Origin: an uncultured Microscilla sp.
GTDB taxonomy: Bacteria > Bacteroidota > Bacteroidia > Cytophagales > Microscillaceae
Reading direction: 5' to 3'
Assembly (NCBI RefSeq): GCF_947493425.1
Contig: NZ_CANLRP010000062.1
Span: 1 to 41,769 of the forward strand
Length of the DNA: 41,769 nt
In this document: piece by piece, positions 1-8,663 of the stretch
How the letters are laid out: every line of letters begins with the position of its first letter
How positions within the stretch are numbered: the first letter of the stretch is position 1
Notes under the pieces: model-generated
Database searches by the model: none
Told to the model about the DNA's origin: nothing
Seen by the model: only the letters and a program-made list of their open reading frames with translations
Program-made: the position numbers and the translations under genes

Positions 1-66
1 AACGCTAGATCAGGTAGTTGCCTGAAGATCAGGCAATGCCTGTGGGGGCTACCGACTACCAACTCC

Positions 67-240
67 GGACTAAATTACGAATTGGCGCAAAGCGAGGCTA
101 AAAAACTCTGGTCTACTGACTCCCGACTCTGGACTAAATCACGAATTGGCGCAAAGTGACACTAAAAAACTATGGTCTACTGACTCCCGACTCTGGACTA
201 AATTATGAATGGCTTCGCCCAATTCGTAATTCGTAATTTG
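67..240. repeat. 64-bp tandem repeat with inverted tail
   Basis: A unit beginning GGACTAAATTACGAATTGG starts at 67, recurs at 131 and starts again, truncated, at 195, so the period is 64 bp. Copies differ by a few substitutions (for example AGCGAGGC versus AGTGACAC). The following stretch (216-240) carries CGCCCAATTCGTAATT, the inverse of the AATTACGAATTGGCG in the unit, so the block can fold back on itself. It lies downstream of the symporter gene and contains no credible gene. Confidence 0.8.
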
Positions 241-277
241 TAATTGACCAATTCGTAATTGCCTAACCCGTAATTCG

Positions 278-1765
278 CTATTCTGATTTACCCTTAGACA
301 ACAACCAAAGGCCTACAAAGGTAATGATGCCATTGACAATGAGTATTTCAAAACCAAATTTAAAACCATTGAACCAAACGGGTGAATAAAGGTTAAGAAC
401 GTAAGACAGCACCGGAGATGCTATACATACCAAAGGAACCCAACGGTCTTTTACTGCGGTTTTGGTGAGCATACCAAAGGTAAACAAACCCAGCAAAGGT
501 CCGTAAGTATAACCCGCCGCAGTAAACAAGCTACCAATAACGTTGCTCTCAGGGTGAGCATCTTGAATGGCTTTAAACAATACAATCACTACTACCAATA
601 CCCCCGAAAAAACGATGTGCACTCGTCGAATCATTCGCTGGCGGGTGGCTTCTTCTTTCTTGTCAGCGTCGAGAAAATCTACACAAAAAGAGGTAGTCAA
701 AGCAGTGAGTGCCGAATCGGCGCTGGAATAAGTGGCCGCAATGATGCCCAGTAAAAAACAAATACCAGCAAATAAACCAAAATGATTGAAAGCAAGAAAA
801 GGAAATACTTTGTCGGTTTGGGTGGGCAACTGAATGCCTTTTTCGGCAGCATACACATACAGCAAGGCTCCCAGAGACAAAAAGATGAAGTTGACAATGA
901 CTAAGACGATGCTAAACCAAAAAACGTTTTTTTGGGCATCTTTGAGGCTGCGACAAGTCAAGTTTTTCTGCATCATATCCTGGTCTAGCCCCGTCATGAC
1001 TACTGCAATAGAAGCACCCGCAAAAAACTGCTTGAAAAAATATTTAGGAGAATTGGTTTCCCAGAAAAATATTTTTGAAAAGGAACTCTTGTCTATTTTT
1101 TGCGCCAGAGTACTATAGCTCCACTGCAGGTCTTCTTTCATGAGATAAATACTTACGACTGCCGCCAACAGCAAGAAAGTAGTTTGCAGGGTATCTGTCC
1201 ATACAATGGTTTTGATACCCGCCCGATAAGTATAAATCCAGATGAGTACAATGCTAATGATGGTGGTTTGCCAAAAAGCTACTCCCCAAGCCTCAAATAG
1301 ACCCAACTGCAGCACCATTGCTGCCAAAAACAAACGAAATGAAGCGCCTATAGTCCGCGAAAGCAAAAAGTAAAAAGCACCTGTCTTATACGACCAAAAC
1401 CCAAATCGTTGCTCAAGGTAGGCATAAATAGACACTAGGTTGAGTCTATAATACAAAGGTAGAAGTACGGCACCTATGATAAAATACCCCAACAAATAGC
1501 CCAGCACCATTTGAAAATAGGCAAATTGATTGGAAAGCACGGCGCCTGGCACCGATATAAAGGTAACCCCCGACAACGAAGCACCGATCATACCATACGC
1601 CACCAAATACCAGGGTGATTGTTTGTCGGCAGTAAAAAAAGATTGTGAATTGCTGCCGCGGGAAGTAATCGCTGAAATGAGCAGCAGCACCAAAAAATAG
1701 GCAAGTACTACAATAAATACGAGTTCGGGAGTCATAAATTTGGGGGTAAAAACAGCCATAAACAC
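278..1765 (-). CDS. Sodium:solute symporter family (SSS) transporter
   Basis: A 495-residue, strongly hydrophobic protein with about 13 predicted membrane segments, the usual length and topology of the SSS/SLC5 family. These proteins import small solutes (sugars, amino acids, vitamins, carboxylates) with Na+. The start region has the family pattern of a first helix, then a loop with SxxSFFTADKQSPW, then a Gly/Ser-rich second helix (GMIGASLSGVTFISVPG), and a later helix has SSADSALTALTTSF near residue 355, typical of the Na+-site helix. The substrate cannot be read from sequence. It is transcribed away from clpS. Its N-terminus is compact (MFMAVFTPKFMTPELVF), and the second Met could also be the start. 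There is no partner enzyme beside it to suggest the cargo. Confidence 0.9.
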   Translation of the reverse strand: MFMAVFTPKFMTPELVFIVVLAYFLVLLLISAITSRGSNSQSFFTADKQSPWYLVAYGMIGASLSGVTFISVPGAVLSNQFAYFQMVLGYLLGYFIIGAVLLPLYYRLNLVSIYAYLEQRFGFWSYKTGAFYFLLSRTIGASFRLFLAAMVLQLGLFEAWGVAFWQTTIISIVLIWIYTYRAGIKTIVWTDTLQTTFLLLAAVVSIYLMKEDLQWSYSTLAQKIDKSSFSKIFFWETNSPKYFFKQFFAGASIAVVMTGLDQDMMQKNLTCRSLKDAQKNVFWFSIVLVIVNFIFLSLGALLYVYAAEKGIQLPTQTDKVFPFLAFNHFGLFAGICFLLGIIAATYSSADSALTALTTSFCVDFLDADKKEEATRQRMIRRVHIVFSGVLVVVIVLFKAIQDAHPESNVIGSLFTAAGYTYGPLLGLFTFGMLTKTAVKDRWVPLVCIASPVLSYVLNLYSPVWFNGFKFGFEILIVNGIITFVGLWLLSKGKSE

Positions 1766-1854
1766 TTGTCAAAAAAACTGTCAATAAGCCTTTTACACAA
1801 GTTTTCCAAAAAAATTTATTTAAATCTCAACTGCCAAAACTCCTGATTTTTTTT

Positions 1855-1862
1855 TAATTTTG
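1855..1862 (+). promoter_or_regulatory. Putative -7 promoter element of clpS
   Basis: TAATTTTG matches the Bacteroidota -7 consensus TAnnTTTG and lies 31 bases before the clpS ATG. No clear TTTG -33 element sits 19-21 bases upstream, so it is a partial match. The leader would be about 25 nt. Confidence 0.4.
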
Positions 1863-1892
1863 CTAAATCTTAGTTTAAAACTCGAAAGAACC

Positions 1893-2165
1893 ATGTCACA
1901 AACTCAAGAACTCGAACTTCTGGAAGAAGAAGTTGTAACGGTAGAAGAACGTCAACTTACAGTATTCAATGACGATATTAACACATTTGATCATGTAATT
2001 AATACCTTGATTGAAGTGTGTAACCATACCCCCGAACAAGCCGAACAATGTACCTGGATTATCCATTACAAAGGCAAATGTTCGGTAAAAGTAGGTGAGT
2101 TCAATAAACTACGCCCTATGCGTGACGCTATCTGCGACCGTGGAATCTCGGCTGAAATTGTATAA
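1893..2165 (+). CDS. clpS: ATP-dependent Clp protease adaptor ClpS
   Basis: ClpS binds the N-domain of ClpA/ClpC and delivers N-end-rule substrates to ClpP in the cytoplasm. The 90-residue product contains the hallmark core NDDINTFDHVI, followed by CNHTPEQAEQC, KGKCSVKVG and LRPMRDAI, which form the N-degron pocket and the Clp-binding face. The ATG at 1893 is chosen over a TTG at 1860, because the family starts with a short flexible acidic tail and the TTG overlaps the putative -7 promoter box. It stands alone, with a hairpin terminator downstream before recR. Confidence 0.95.
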   Translation: MSQTQELELLEEEVVTVEERQLTVFNDDINTFDHVINTLIEVCNHTPEQAEQCTWIIHYKGKCSVKVGEFNKLRPMRDAICDRGISAEIV

Positions 2166-2305
2166 CGACCAATAACACAACCCTACAATAAATGTCTTGC
2201 TTTTGGCAAATCAACACAAAAGCAGGCAATTATTATTCAAGTGTTATTTATAATAATCATTATGAAAGTAATCCAGTCCATACAAACTTACCCAGAGGTG
2301 CGGAC

Positions 2306-2358
2306 AAAAGCCTGACAGGTTTTTAAGACAACTTAGGGGAAACCTGTCGGTTTTTTCT
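2306..2358 (+). terminator. Rho-independent terminator between clpS and recR
   Basis: The arms CCTGACAGGTTT (2311-2322) and AAACCTGTCGG (2340-2350) pair almost perfectly around a 17-base loop and are followed by TTTTTTCTTT. The CCTG-CAGGTTT core is related to the palindrome found between murE and mraY. Confidence 0.7.
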
Positions 2359-2419
2359 TTGGATTGACTTACTTTTGAATGATTGTTCATTACCTCTGTT
2401 TACTTTCTTAAAGTACTTT

Positions 2420-3022
2420 ATGATATTTTCTTCTAAACTAATCGAAGATGCAGTAGACCAGATCGCCGGGTTGCCTGGCATAGGCAAAAAAACTGCTTTG
2501 CGATTAGTTTTTCATTTGCTTAAGCAAGATGAAAAATCAACGGTTGCACTGACCGACACACTCCTGAAATTACGCCGCGACATTGTGTATTGTAACCAGT
2601 GCCACCACATTTCTGACACCCCCACCTGCAACATTTGTAGCAGCAACAAACGCGACCGTACATTGTTATGTGTGGTAGAAGACTCACAAGATGTGTTGGC
2701 AATAGAAAATACTGCCCAATACCAGGGACTCTATCATGTATTGGGAGGGGTTATTTCCCCTATGGAAGGAGTCTCACCCATCGACTTACACATTACATCT
2801 TTGCTGGAAAGAGTGGCCAAGTCAGAAATTAAGGAAGTGATATTTGCACTTAGCCCTACCATGGAAGGCGACACCACTACTTTTTATCTTACTAAAAAGC
2901 TCCGGGAACATCAAATTAAAATAAGCACCATTGCCAGAGGGGTACCCATTGGTAGCGAACTGGAGTATACCGACGAAATAACCTTGGGGCGCAGCATCAT
3001 TGGTAGAACTACCTATGAATAA
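2420..3022 (+). CDS. recR: Recombination mediator protein RecR
   Basis: RecR works with RecO (and RecF) to load RecA on SSB-coated single-stranded DNA during gap repair. The 200-residue product has, in order, an N-terminal helix-hairpin-helix (LPGIGKKTALRLVFHLL, about residues 11-27), a C4 zinc finger (CNQC...CNIC, about 55-70), a Toprim domain opening LLCVVEDSQDVLAIE (about 79-93) and the C-terminal GSELEYTDEITLGRSI segment. Length and order are normal for RecR. The ATG at 2420 (MIFSSKLIEDA) is preferred to an upstream in-frame start at 2375, because the family begins a few residues before SKLIEDAVDQIAGLPG. It follows a terminator and so has its own promoter, not identified. Confidence 0.96.
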   Translation: MIFSSKLIEDAVDQIAGLPGIGKKTALRLVFHLLKQDEKSTVALTDTLLKLRRDIVYCNQCHHISDTPTCNICSSNKRDRTLLCVVEDSQDVLAIENTAQYQGLYHVLGGVISPMEGVSPIDLHITSLLERVAKSEIKEVIFALSPTMEGDTTTFYLTKKLREHQIKISTIARGVPIGSELEYTDEITLGRSIIGRTTYE

Positions 3023-3106
3023 GCAAACCAAGGCAGTCGCACAAACTCATTATATTTCGTAGTAAAGTTAACTCATTAGTATGACTCAAAGCATGTCTGA
3101 TAAACT

Positions 3107-3715
3107 ATGGCTCTAACACAGGATTTTTCATTGTACAACTACCTTATTACTTCTGCTAAGTATGATATCGACGATAAGGTAAAACTCAAAGAGTTTGAAA
3201 AAGGGGAATATGTTTATTTGCCCAATTCTCCTCAAAACTATATTTATTTGATAGAATCAGGGGTGGTAAAAATAGGGAGCTATGCCAACAATGGCGAAAA
3301 AGTAATTTATGATATTCTAACCCCCGGCGAAACTTTTGGTAACTTAAATTACCTGGGCGAAGACGTGCCGTTTTTTGAGTTTGCGCAAGCCATCAGTGGT
3401 GCTAAAACCTCTGTATTTGAACTCAAATTTTTCAAACACTTAATTGTACATGATCCTACCGTGTCTGAGTGGTTCAATATTACGGTAGTAGGCCGATGGA
3501 GCAAGGCAGAAACCCGCTTGCTGTACATGACCCGTGGCAATATTGAAGCCCGCATCGAAAACCTACAAAAAGAGCTTTCGCACGAAGTAGCAGACAAAAG
3601 AGGGATCGCTTATAATGTGTTCAACCTTTTGTCGCAACAAGATATTGCTGATCTGACAGGTACAACCCGCCAAACAGTGGCCAAAAAACTGCGTTCGCAA
3701 AACTCTTCGGTATAG
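3107..3715 (+). CDS. Crp/Fnr family transcriptional regulator
   Basis: A 202-residue two-domain regulator. An N-terminal cyclic-nucleotide-binding-like beta barrel (about 25-120; GEYVYLPNS, IYLIESGVVKIGSY, LTPGETFGNL) leads into a dimerisation helix and a C-terminal winged helix-turn-helix whose recognition region reads LSQQDIADLTGTTRQTVAKKL (spread over about residues 174-195). No Cys cluster for an Fnr-type iron-sulphur centre is visible, so it is more Crp-like. The effector and targets are unknown. It lies 84 bases after recR with a weak -7-like TATATTTC between, and it ends in its own hairpin terminator, so it is probably monocistronic. Confidence 0.9.
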   Translation: MALTQDFSLYNYLITSAKYDIDDKVKLKEFEKGEYVYLPNSPQNYIYLIESGVVKIGSYANNGEKVIYDILTPGETFGNLNYLGEDVPFFEFAQAISGAKTSVFELKFFKHLIVHDPTVSEWFNITVVGRWSKAETRLLYMTRGNIEARIENLQKELSHEVADKRGIAYNVFNLLSQQDIADLTGTTRQTVAKKLRSQNSSV

Positions 3716-3743
3716 TCAGGTAAGCATACACCTGGCTTTTTAT
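3715..3743 (+). terminator. Terminator of the Crp/Fnr gene
   Basis: A 7-bp stem (GTCAGGT / ACCTGGC, 3715-3721 with 3730-3736) overlaps the last base of the stop codon and is followed by TTTTTATT. Confidence 0.6.
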
Positions 3744-3763
3744 TATAAGGAACGGTGTCAAAA

Positions 3764-3985
3764 TACAATAGTCCATAGTATTTAGTCCGTAGTCCATAGC
3801 TGATTCGAGTAAATGTTTACCTTATTAAGCCCTGTAAATCAGTAGTTTATACTAAAGTTGTTTACCTACTTTATTTTTAAAAGGGTTTCAGTTTTAGGTC
3901 TAAACGTGCAATTAAATAGTTTTTAAAATCATAACCTACTGATAATCAGTAATCAACTTTGGCTAAAATCACTGCGGAGTATTGA
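3764..3985. repeat. Dispersed non-coding repeat, copy 1
   Basis: This stretch starts ACAATAGTCCATAG and ends ACTGCGGAGTATTG. A second copy in the same orientation lies at 36559-36828. The first ~55 bases are nearly identical, the middle is diverged, and the right end (TAAAATCACTGCGGAGTATTG) is again identical. No ORF is conserved between the two copies, so it is not a transposase gene. It may be a miniature mobile element or a repeated structured locus. Confidence 0.75.
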
Positions 3986-4020
3986 AAATAAATACGCATT
4001 TTTAACCTCATCTTTTTTGG

Positions 4021-4083
4021 ACATGCTTCGTTAAAAAACTTGCCATAGCTATGGCTATGCCGCGTTTTTTGACCTCGCCTGAC
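4021..4083. repeat. Palindromic element with GCCATAGCTATGGC core
   Basis: A perfect 14-bp palindrome, GCCATAGCTATGGC (4042-4055), is flanked by an A-tract on the left (4033-4038) and GTTTTTT on the right (4064-4070), which extends the fold. A related element with CATAGC/GCTATG between AAAAAAC and GTTTTTT is at 30971-31010, and a looser one (GCCCATAGCAGCGC) at about 4202. The rest of 3716-4335 holds no credible gene. Confidence 0.5.
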
Positions 4084-4248
4084 CAAAAAATATTTCCTTA
4101 AACTATAGAACTTTATTTTTGCATCGTTCCTAAGGAATGGTGAGAAATTAAATTACCATTCTTGAGGTAGAGGTTTTGTTTTGAGACGAGGCTATTTTTT
4201 GCGCCCATAGCAGCGCTACGGGTAATAAAAATAACGAAGTATCAAGGC

Positions 4249-4300
4249 GAAAAATCACCCCTTAGAGTGTAAATTTATTTTTGACATATCCCTAAGGGGT
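4249..4300 (-). terminator. Terminator of the HD-hydrolase gene
   Basis: The arms ACCCCTTAG (4257-4265) and CTAAGGGGT (4292-4300) pair perfectly. Read on the minus strand they are followed by a GATTTTTCG run, 36 bases downstream of the stop codon of the minus-strand gene. Confidence 0.5.
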
Positions 4301-4335
4301 AACAAGTAAGCATGTCTGTTGCTCCATAGTCCTTT

Positions 4336-4884
4336 TTATGCTTCGTTGATGTAAGTAGAGTAATGGTCTATTTTTTCCTGCAAACGTTGCTCGATATAGG
4401 GGTTTACCCCTTGCAAAGTGTTTAATATCACCCGTGCCTCTTGTTGGTAGCGGTGCTTTTTTGGGGAATCCCAATAATAAGGAGGCTCGCTGAGGTTATC
4501 TATTCTGTCACACATTTTCACCATGCGTACTTCGACACGTTGCCGTAAAATGCGCCGCAAACTATCTTCCATTTGTGCTTCTTTGCCTGGCAACTGGTCG
4601 TTTTTGGTAAGCGCCATTACTCCGTCTGCCACCTCTTGGCCAAAAACCTTGGCTACCTGTGCATAAGTCACCTTTGTATCTTCTATAGTATCGTGCAACA
4701 GGGCACATTGTAGGGCATAGTCTGCGTCAAATTTAACCGGGCTTTGTACCCAGGCAGTCATTACTTCCATAGCTACCCTTGCCAGGTGGGTAGTATACGA
4801 ACGATTACTTCCAGGTATTTTTTGGGCAATGTGTGCATCTCCGGCAAACTCAATGGCTTTTAAATAAATCGATTGATTCCACAT
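4336..4884 (-). CDS. Single-domain HD (p)ppGpp hydrolase-like protein (MESH1/SAH type)
   Basis: A 182-residue HD-superfamily metal-dependent phosphohydrolase resembling the hydrolase half of RelA/SpoT. The residues that bind Mn2+ and do catalysis in MESH1 are visible: His33 (THLARV), His64-Asp65 and Glu68-Asp69 (LLHDTIED), and Asp126 with Asn130 (CDRIDNL). The synthetase, TGS and ACT domains of a full Rel protein are absent, so it can only degrade alarmones or another nucleotide. It is probably cytoplasmic. It is flanked by non-coding DNA on both sides and ends in its own terminator, so nothing nearby specifies its role. Other HD phosphohydrolases (NADPH or nucleotide phosphatases) remain possible. 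Confidence 0.8.
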   Translation of the reverse strand: MWNQSIYLKAIEFAGDAHIAQKIPGSNRSYTTHLARVAMEVMTAWVQSPVKFDADYALQCALLHDTIEDTKVTYAQVAKVFGQEVADGVMALTKNDQLPGKEAQMEDSLRRILRQRVEVRMVKMCDRIDNLSEPPYYWDSPKKHRYQQEARVILNTLQGVNPYIEQRLQEKIDHYSTYINEA

Positions 4885-5263
4885 ATTACTTTATTTAGGA
4901 ATGGACAAAAAGAACACTTAGCTGAGGGTAGAATAAAGCCTCTCTTCCGAAATCGATTACCCCTTGTTTTGATCAGCAAACAATCACCAATCCAAGCAGT
5001 TACTTTTCAGAAAAACAAGCTTATTTAATTTGTGATTTTTAAGTGCACGCGCGAAACGAAGATAAGCGAAATCTCCTGCAAGTGAAAAAAACGATGAACT
5101 TTCTTTACTTCCCTTAAGTACTCCAGATGCTACATACATAAAACATTATTTACTGACCTGACAAACTTCATCACTTGTTAATTATTTCTTAAGAACCTTG
5201 CCTTAAGTATTTAATTCCTAATTTTAAATTCCCTATTAGAATGTTTTATAAAACAACGACATA
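4885..5263. other. Non-coding region between divergent genes
   Basis: About 380 bases separate the HD-hydrolase start and the VPS10/BNR gene start, so both promoters should lie here. I see no strong TAnnTTTG match, no tRNA and no repeat. The right half (about 5150-5260) is AT-rich with several CTTAAG-type motifs. Confidence 0.5.
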
Positions 5264-8200
5264 ATGAGTAAACGCTACCCAATAAAATGGAATCTATTGT
5301 GTATAACGTTGGCATTGAGCCTTGGTATAAGTACCATAGCTGAGGCACAGCGTAGAAAGAAAAAAAATAGTAAAAACACGCCTGAAAGCACTGTAAAGAA
5401 ATATTTTAAGTCAATGAAATGGCGCAACATAGGTCCTAACCGAGGTGGAAGGGCCGCTGCAGTTACTGGAGTACCGGGCAAGCCTGACTTGTACTATATG
5501 GGAGTTACTGGCGGCGGTGTATGGAAAACCAACGATGCTGGTACTACCTGGAAAAACATCTCTGATGGCTTTTTCGGAGGCTCTATAGGTGCCATTGCAG
5601 TAAGCGAATACGACAATAACGTGATTTATGTAGGTGGAGGCGAAACCACTGTCCGGGGCAATGTATCGCACGGCGATGGAGTGTGGAAATCGGTAGACGG
5701 TGGCAAAACCTGGAAGCACATGGGCTTGAAGGAGTCACGTCATATCGGACGCATCAGCATCCACCCAAAAAACCCTGACATTGTGTATGTGGCAGCTTTG
5801 GGGCACTTGTTTGGTCCTAACCCAGCGCGGGGAGTGTATCGTTCGAAGGATGGAGGCAATACCTGGAAAAAGATTTTGTTTGCCAATGAAAACGCAGGGG
5901 CTTTTGATCTGATACTTGACCCTAACAACCCTCGTGTAGTATATGCCAGTACCTGGCGCATCCGCCGAACCCCGTATAGTCTTGAGAGTGGCGGCAAAGG
6001 TTCTGCCTTGTGGAAAAGTACCGATGGTGGCAACAATTGGATAAATTTACACAAAAAATCGCAGGGATTGCCCCAAGGCTTGTTAGGTGTGATTGGGGTA
6101 ACGGTATCTCCGGTAAACTCTAATCGGGTATGGGCGATTATAGAGCACAAAAATGGGGGCGTTTTTCGCTCTGACAATGCTGGCAAAACCTGGATAAAAG
6201 TAAACAGTGAACGTAAACTACGCCAACGTGCCTGGTACTATAGCCGCATTTATGCCGATACCAAAGACCTGGACATGGTGTATGTGGTCAATGTTCGTTT
6301 TCATCGCTCAAAGGACGGGGGCAAAACCTACCAGTCTATTAAAACACCTCACGGCGACCATCACGACTTGTGGATTTCGCCTGATAATAACCAGCACCTG
6401 ATTGTGGCAGATGACGGAGGGGCGCAAGTGTCTAAAAACCACGGGGCAAGTTGGTCTACTTATATGAACCAGCCCACTGCGCAGTTTTACAGAGTATCAG
6501 TTGACAATCACTATCCTTACCGACTATATGCTGGACAACAAGACAACAGCGCCATCAGAATATTGAGCACAGCACGCCCTGGCAACATCCGCGCCTGGGA
6601 AAGCACCGCTGGGGGCGAAAGTGGACACATTGTGGCTGACCCTACCAATAATGACATTGTCTATGGTGGTTCTTATGACGGTTTTTTGATCAAGATGAAC
6701 CACAAAACCAAGCAGTTCAAATCGGTAGATGTGTACCCAGACAATCCTATGGGCTGGGGCGCCAAAGACTTGAAATACCGCTTTCAATGGAATTTCCCTA
6801 TTTTCTTTTCTCCGCATGATGCCAAAACCTTGTACGCTGCTGCTCAAGTATTGTTTAAAACGACCGATGGGGGGCATAGCTGGACAAAAATAAGTGGCGA
6901 CTTGACTCGAAACGATACCACCAAGATGAAATCGTCGGGAGGACCTATTACCAAAGACAACACCAGTGTAGAATATTACGGGACTATTTTTGCGGCTTGC
7001 GAATCGCCTTACGAAAAGGGGCTGTTATGGGCAGGTTCAGACGATGGTTTGATGCACGTGAGTCGTGACGGGGGCAAAACCTGGAAAAATGTAACGCCTA
7101 AAGGAATGCCTGAATGGATGATGATCAACAGTGTAGAACCTCACCCCACCATCAAGGGTGGTTGCTATATTGCGGGCACGCGCTACAAGTTAGACGATTT
7201 TAAACCTTACTTGTATGTAACTACTGACTATGGCAAAACCTGGAAGAAAATTACCAACGGAATCAAGGGCAACCATTTTACCAGGGTGCTAAGGGCTGAC
7301 CCCAAACGCAAAGGTTTGCTGTATGCTGGCACTGAGTATGGGGTGTATATGTCGCTGGACGATGGGGCTAATTGGAAATCGTTGCAGCTTAACTTGCCTC
7401 AGGTGCCTATTACTGACCTTGCCATCAAAAACAACGATTTGATTGCGGCTACTCAAGGGCGTGCTTTTTGGATTCTAGACGATGTAACTCCTTTGCACCA
7501 GTTCAACGATGAGGTAAAGAAAAGCACCACTTATTTGTTCAAGCCAAGCAATGCTTACAGCGGTGGGGCTTCGCGTGGGGTGAGCATTCGCTATTACCTT
7601 AAAGATAAACCGGGCAAAGACCAACCTGTAACGCTAGAGTTGATGGATGGCAACGGTAAGTTGATTGCTAAGTATACTACGCAAAAAAATAAGAGTAAAA
7701 AGCCACGCAAAGAAAATGGGATCACCTTAAGAAAACTCAAGGCAAAAAAAGGAAGTAACAGCTTCCGCTGGAATATGCGCTATGAGGGTGCCGAACGCTT
7801 CAAGGGGATGGTGTTATGGTTTGGTGGTACCAAAGGCCCAAAGGCTGTGCCAGGCAAGTATAAGGTGCGTTTAACGGCCGCAGGCAAAACCCAAACGCAA
7901 GAATTTGACATTGTCAAAGACCCACGCATTGAGGCATCGCAAGCCGATCTTGAAGCACAGTTTAAGTTTTTGATAGAAGTACGTGACAAACTCACCGAAA
8001 CCCACCAGGCAATCAAGCAAATTCGCAAGATGAAAAAAGACATTGGTGGGGTAATGGCTCGCCTGGGTGACAACGCCAAAATGAAGGATGTCAAGGAAAT
8101 GGGCAAGGCAATGATCAAGAAGATAAGCGCTATAGAGAAGGCTTTGTATCAAACCCAAAACCGTAGCCGACAAGATCCCTTGAACTACCCCATTCGCCTA

Positions 8201-8416
8201 AACAACAAGCTAAGTACCTTGGCCACTTATGCTGGTTTTGCCGATAGTAGACCTACCCGTGGTTTGATGCAGGTAAAAAAAGATCTTACAGCTAAAATTA
8301 ATGTGCAGCTTAATAAACTGAAAAGGGTCATCAGTCAGGAGGTGCCTAAGTTCAACAACTTGGTAGCACAAAAACAGATTCCGGCGATTATGATTACAGA
8401 CGAAGCAAAAGAGTAG
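5264..8416 (+). CDS. Secreted VPS10/BNR-repeat beta-propeller protein ('glycosyl hydrolase')
   Basis: A 1050-residue exported protein. An N-terminal signal peptide (hydrophobic LLCITLALSLGISTIAEA, cleavage likely after AEA) is followed by a basic linker (QRRKKKNSK) and tandem sortilin/VPS10-type beta-propeller blades. The blade signature S/TxDGGxTW recurs many times (SVDGGKTWK, SKDGGNTWK, STDGGNNW, TTDGGHSWT, SRDGGKTWK, TTDYGKTWK). The propellers fill roughly residues 50-740. A beta-rich region (about 760-870) and a Lys-rich helical tail (about 885-1050) follow. The family is often labelled glycosyl hydrolase, but no catalytic site is evident and a binding role is as likely. There is no T9SS sorting domain at the C-terminus, so it is probably periplasmic or anchored by other means. 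Confidence 0.85.
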   Translation: MSKRYPIKWNLLCITLALSLGISTIAEAQRRKKKNSKNTPESTVKKYFKSMKWRNIGPNRGGRAAAVTGVPGKPDLYYMGVTGGGVWKTNDAGTTWKNISDGFFGGSIGAIAVSEYDNNVIYVGGGETTVRGNVSHGDGVWKSVDGGKTWKHMGLKESRHIGRISIHPKNPDIVYVAALGHLFGPNPARGVYRSKDGGNTWKKILFANENAGAFDLILDPNNPRVVYASTWRIRRTPYSLESGGKGSALWKSTDGGNNWINLHKKSQGLPQGLLGVIGVTVSPVNSNRVWAIIEHKNGGVFRSDNAGKTWIKVNSERKLRQRAWYYSRIYADTKDLDMVYVVNVRFHRSKDGGKTYQSIKTPHGDHHDLWISPDNNQHLIVADDGGAQVSKNHGASWSTYMNQPTAQFYRVSVDNHYPYRLYAGQQDNSAIRILSTARPGNIRAWESTAGGESGHIVADPTNNDIVYGGSYDGFLIKMNHKTKQFKSVDVYPDNPMGWGAKDLKYRFQWNFPIFFSPHDAKTLYAAAQVLFKTTDGGHSWTKISGDLTRNDTTKMKSSGGPITKDNTSVEYYGTIFAACESPYEKGLLWAGSDDGLMHVSRDGGKTWKNVTPKGMPEWMMINSVEPHPTIKGGCYIAGTRYKLDDFKPYLYVTTDYGKTWKKITNGIKGNHFTRVLRADPKRKGLLYAGTEYGVYMSLDDGANWKSLQLNLPQVPITDLAIKNNDLIAATQGRAFWILDDVTPLHQFNDEVKKSTTYLFKPSNAYSGGASRGVSIRYYLKDKPGKDQPVTLELMDGNGKLIAKYTTQKNKSKKPRKENGITLRKLKAKKGSNSFRWNMRYEGAERFKGMVLWFGGTKGPKAVPGKYKVRLTAAGKTQTQEFDIVKDPRIEASQADLEAQFKFLIEVRDKLTETHQAIKQIRKMKKDIGGVMARLGDNAKMKDVKEMGKAMIKKISAIEKALYQTQNRSRQDPLNYPIRLNNKLSTLATYAGFADSRPTRGLMQVKKDLTAKINVQLNKLKRVISQEVPKFNNLVAQKQIPAIMITDEAKE

Positions 8417-8443
8417 TGATAAGTGATTAGCTGCAAGCGACAA

Positions 8444-8459
8444 GTTTGCAATTGCAAAC
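8444..8459. repeat. 16-bp perfect palindrome
   Basis: GTTTGCAATTGCAAAC sits 28 bases after the VPS10/BNR stop codon and just before its terminator. It could be an operator-like site or part of the 3' untranslated fold. Confidence 0.5.
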
Positions 8460-8472
8460 GAATAAATTCAAT

Positions 8473-8507
8473 AAATCCCTGTTTTGATCAAAGACAGGGA
8501 TTTTTTT
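8473..8507 (+). terminator. Terminator of the VPS10/BNR gene
   Basis: The arms AAATCCCTGT (8473-8482) and ACAGGGATTT (8494-8503) pair perfectly around an 11-base spacer with further partial pairing and run into TTTT. Confidence 0.85.
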
Positions 8508-8564
8508 GCCTGTCTATTTTGTTCTTTTAGGAGCAAGGAAGTTACAAACTTTCAATTATCAACA

Positions 8565-8663
8565 GGCTTAAGTTACGCTACGCCTTAAGCCAGCGAAAGT
8601 AGACAATTCAATTCAAACAACCACTTCCCCGTGTTGGTCTTAAGGCTTTAGCCAGACCAACAC
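8565..8663. repeat. Cluster of inverted repeats upstream of gcvT
   Basis: Two consecutive hairpins are visible. GGCTTAAG/CTTAAGCC occupies 8565-8572 with 8584-8591. GTGTTGGTCT/AGACCAACAC occupies 8631-8640 with 8654-8663 and has an inner GGCT/AGCC stem. A GCCAGCGAA motif follows the first (8589) and recurs at about 8690. The rest of 8508-9020 has no gene, and I see no glycine-riboswitch-like sequence in front of gcvT. Confidence 0.6.

Noticed and set aside
1860..1892. TTG start that lengthens ClpS by 11 residues
   Set aside because: The extra residues are not family-like and overlap the putative promoter box, and a good ATG follows at 1893.
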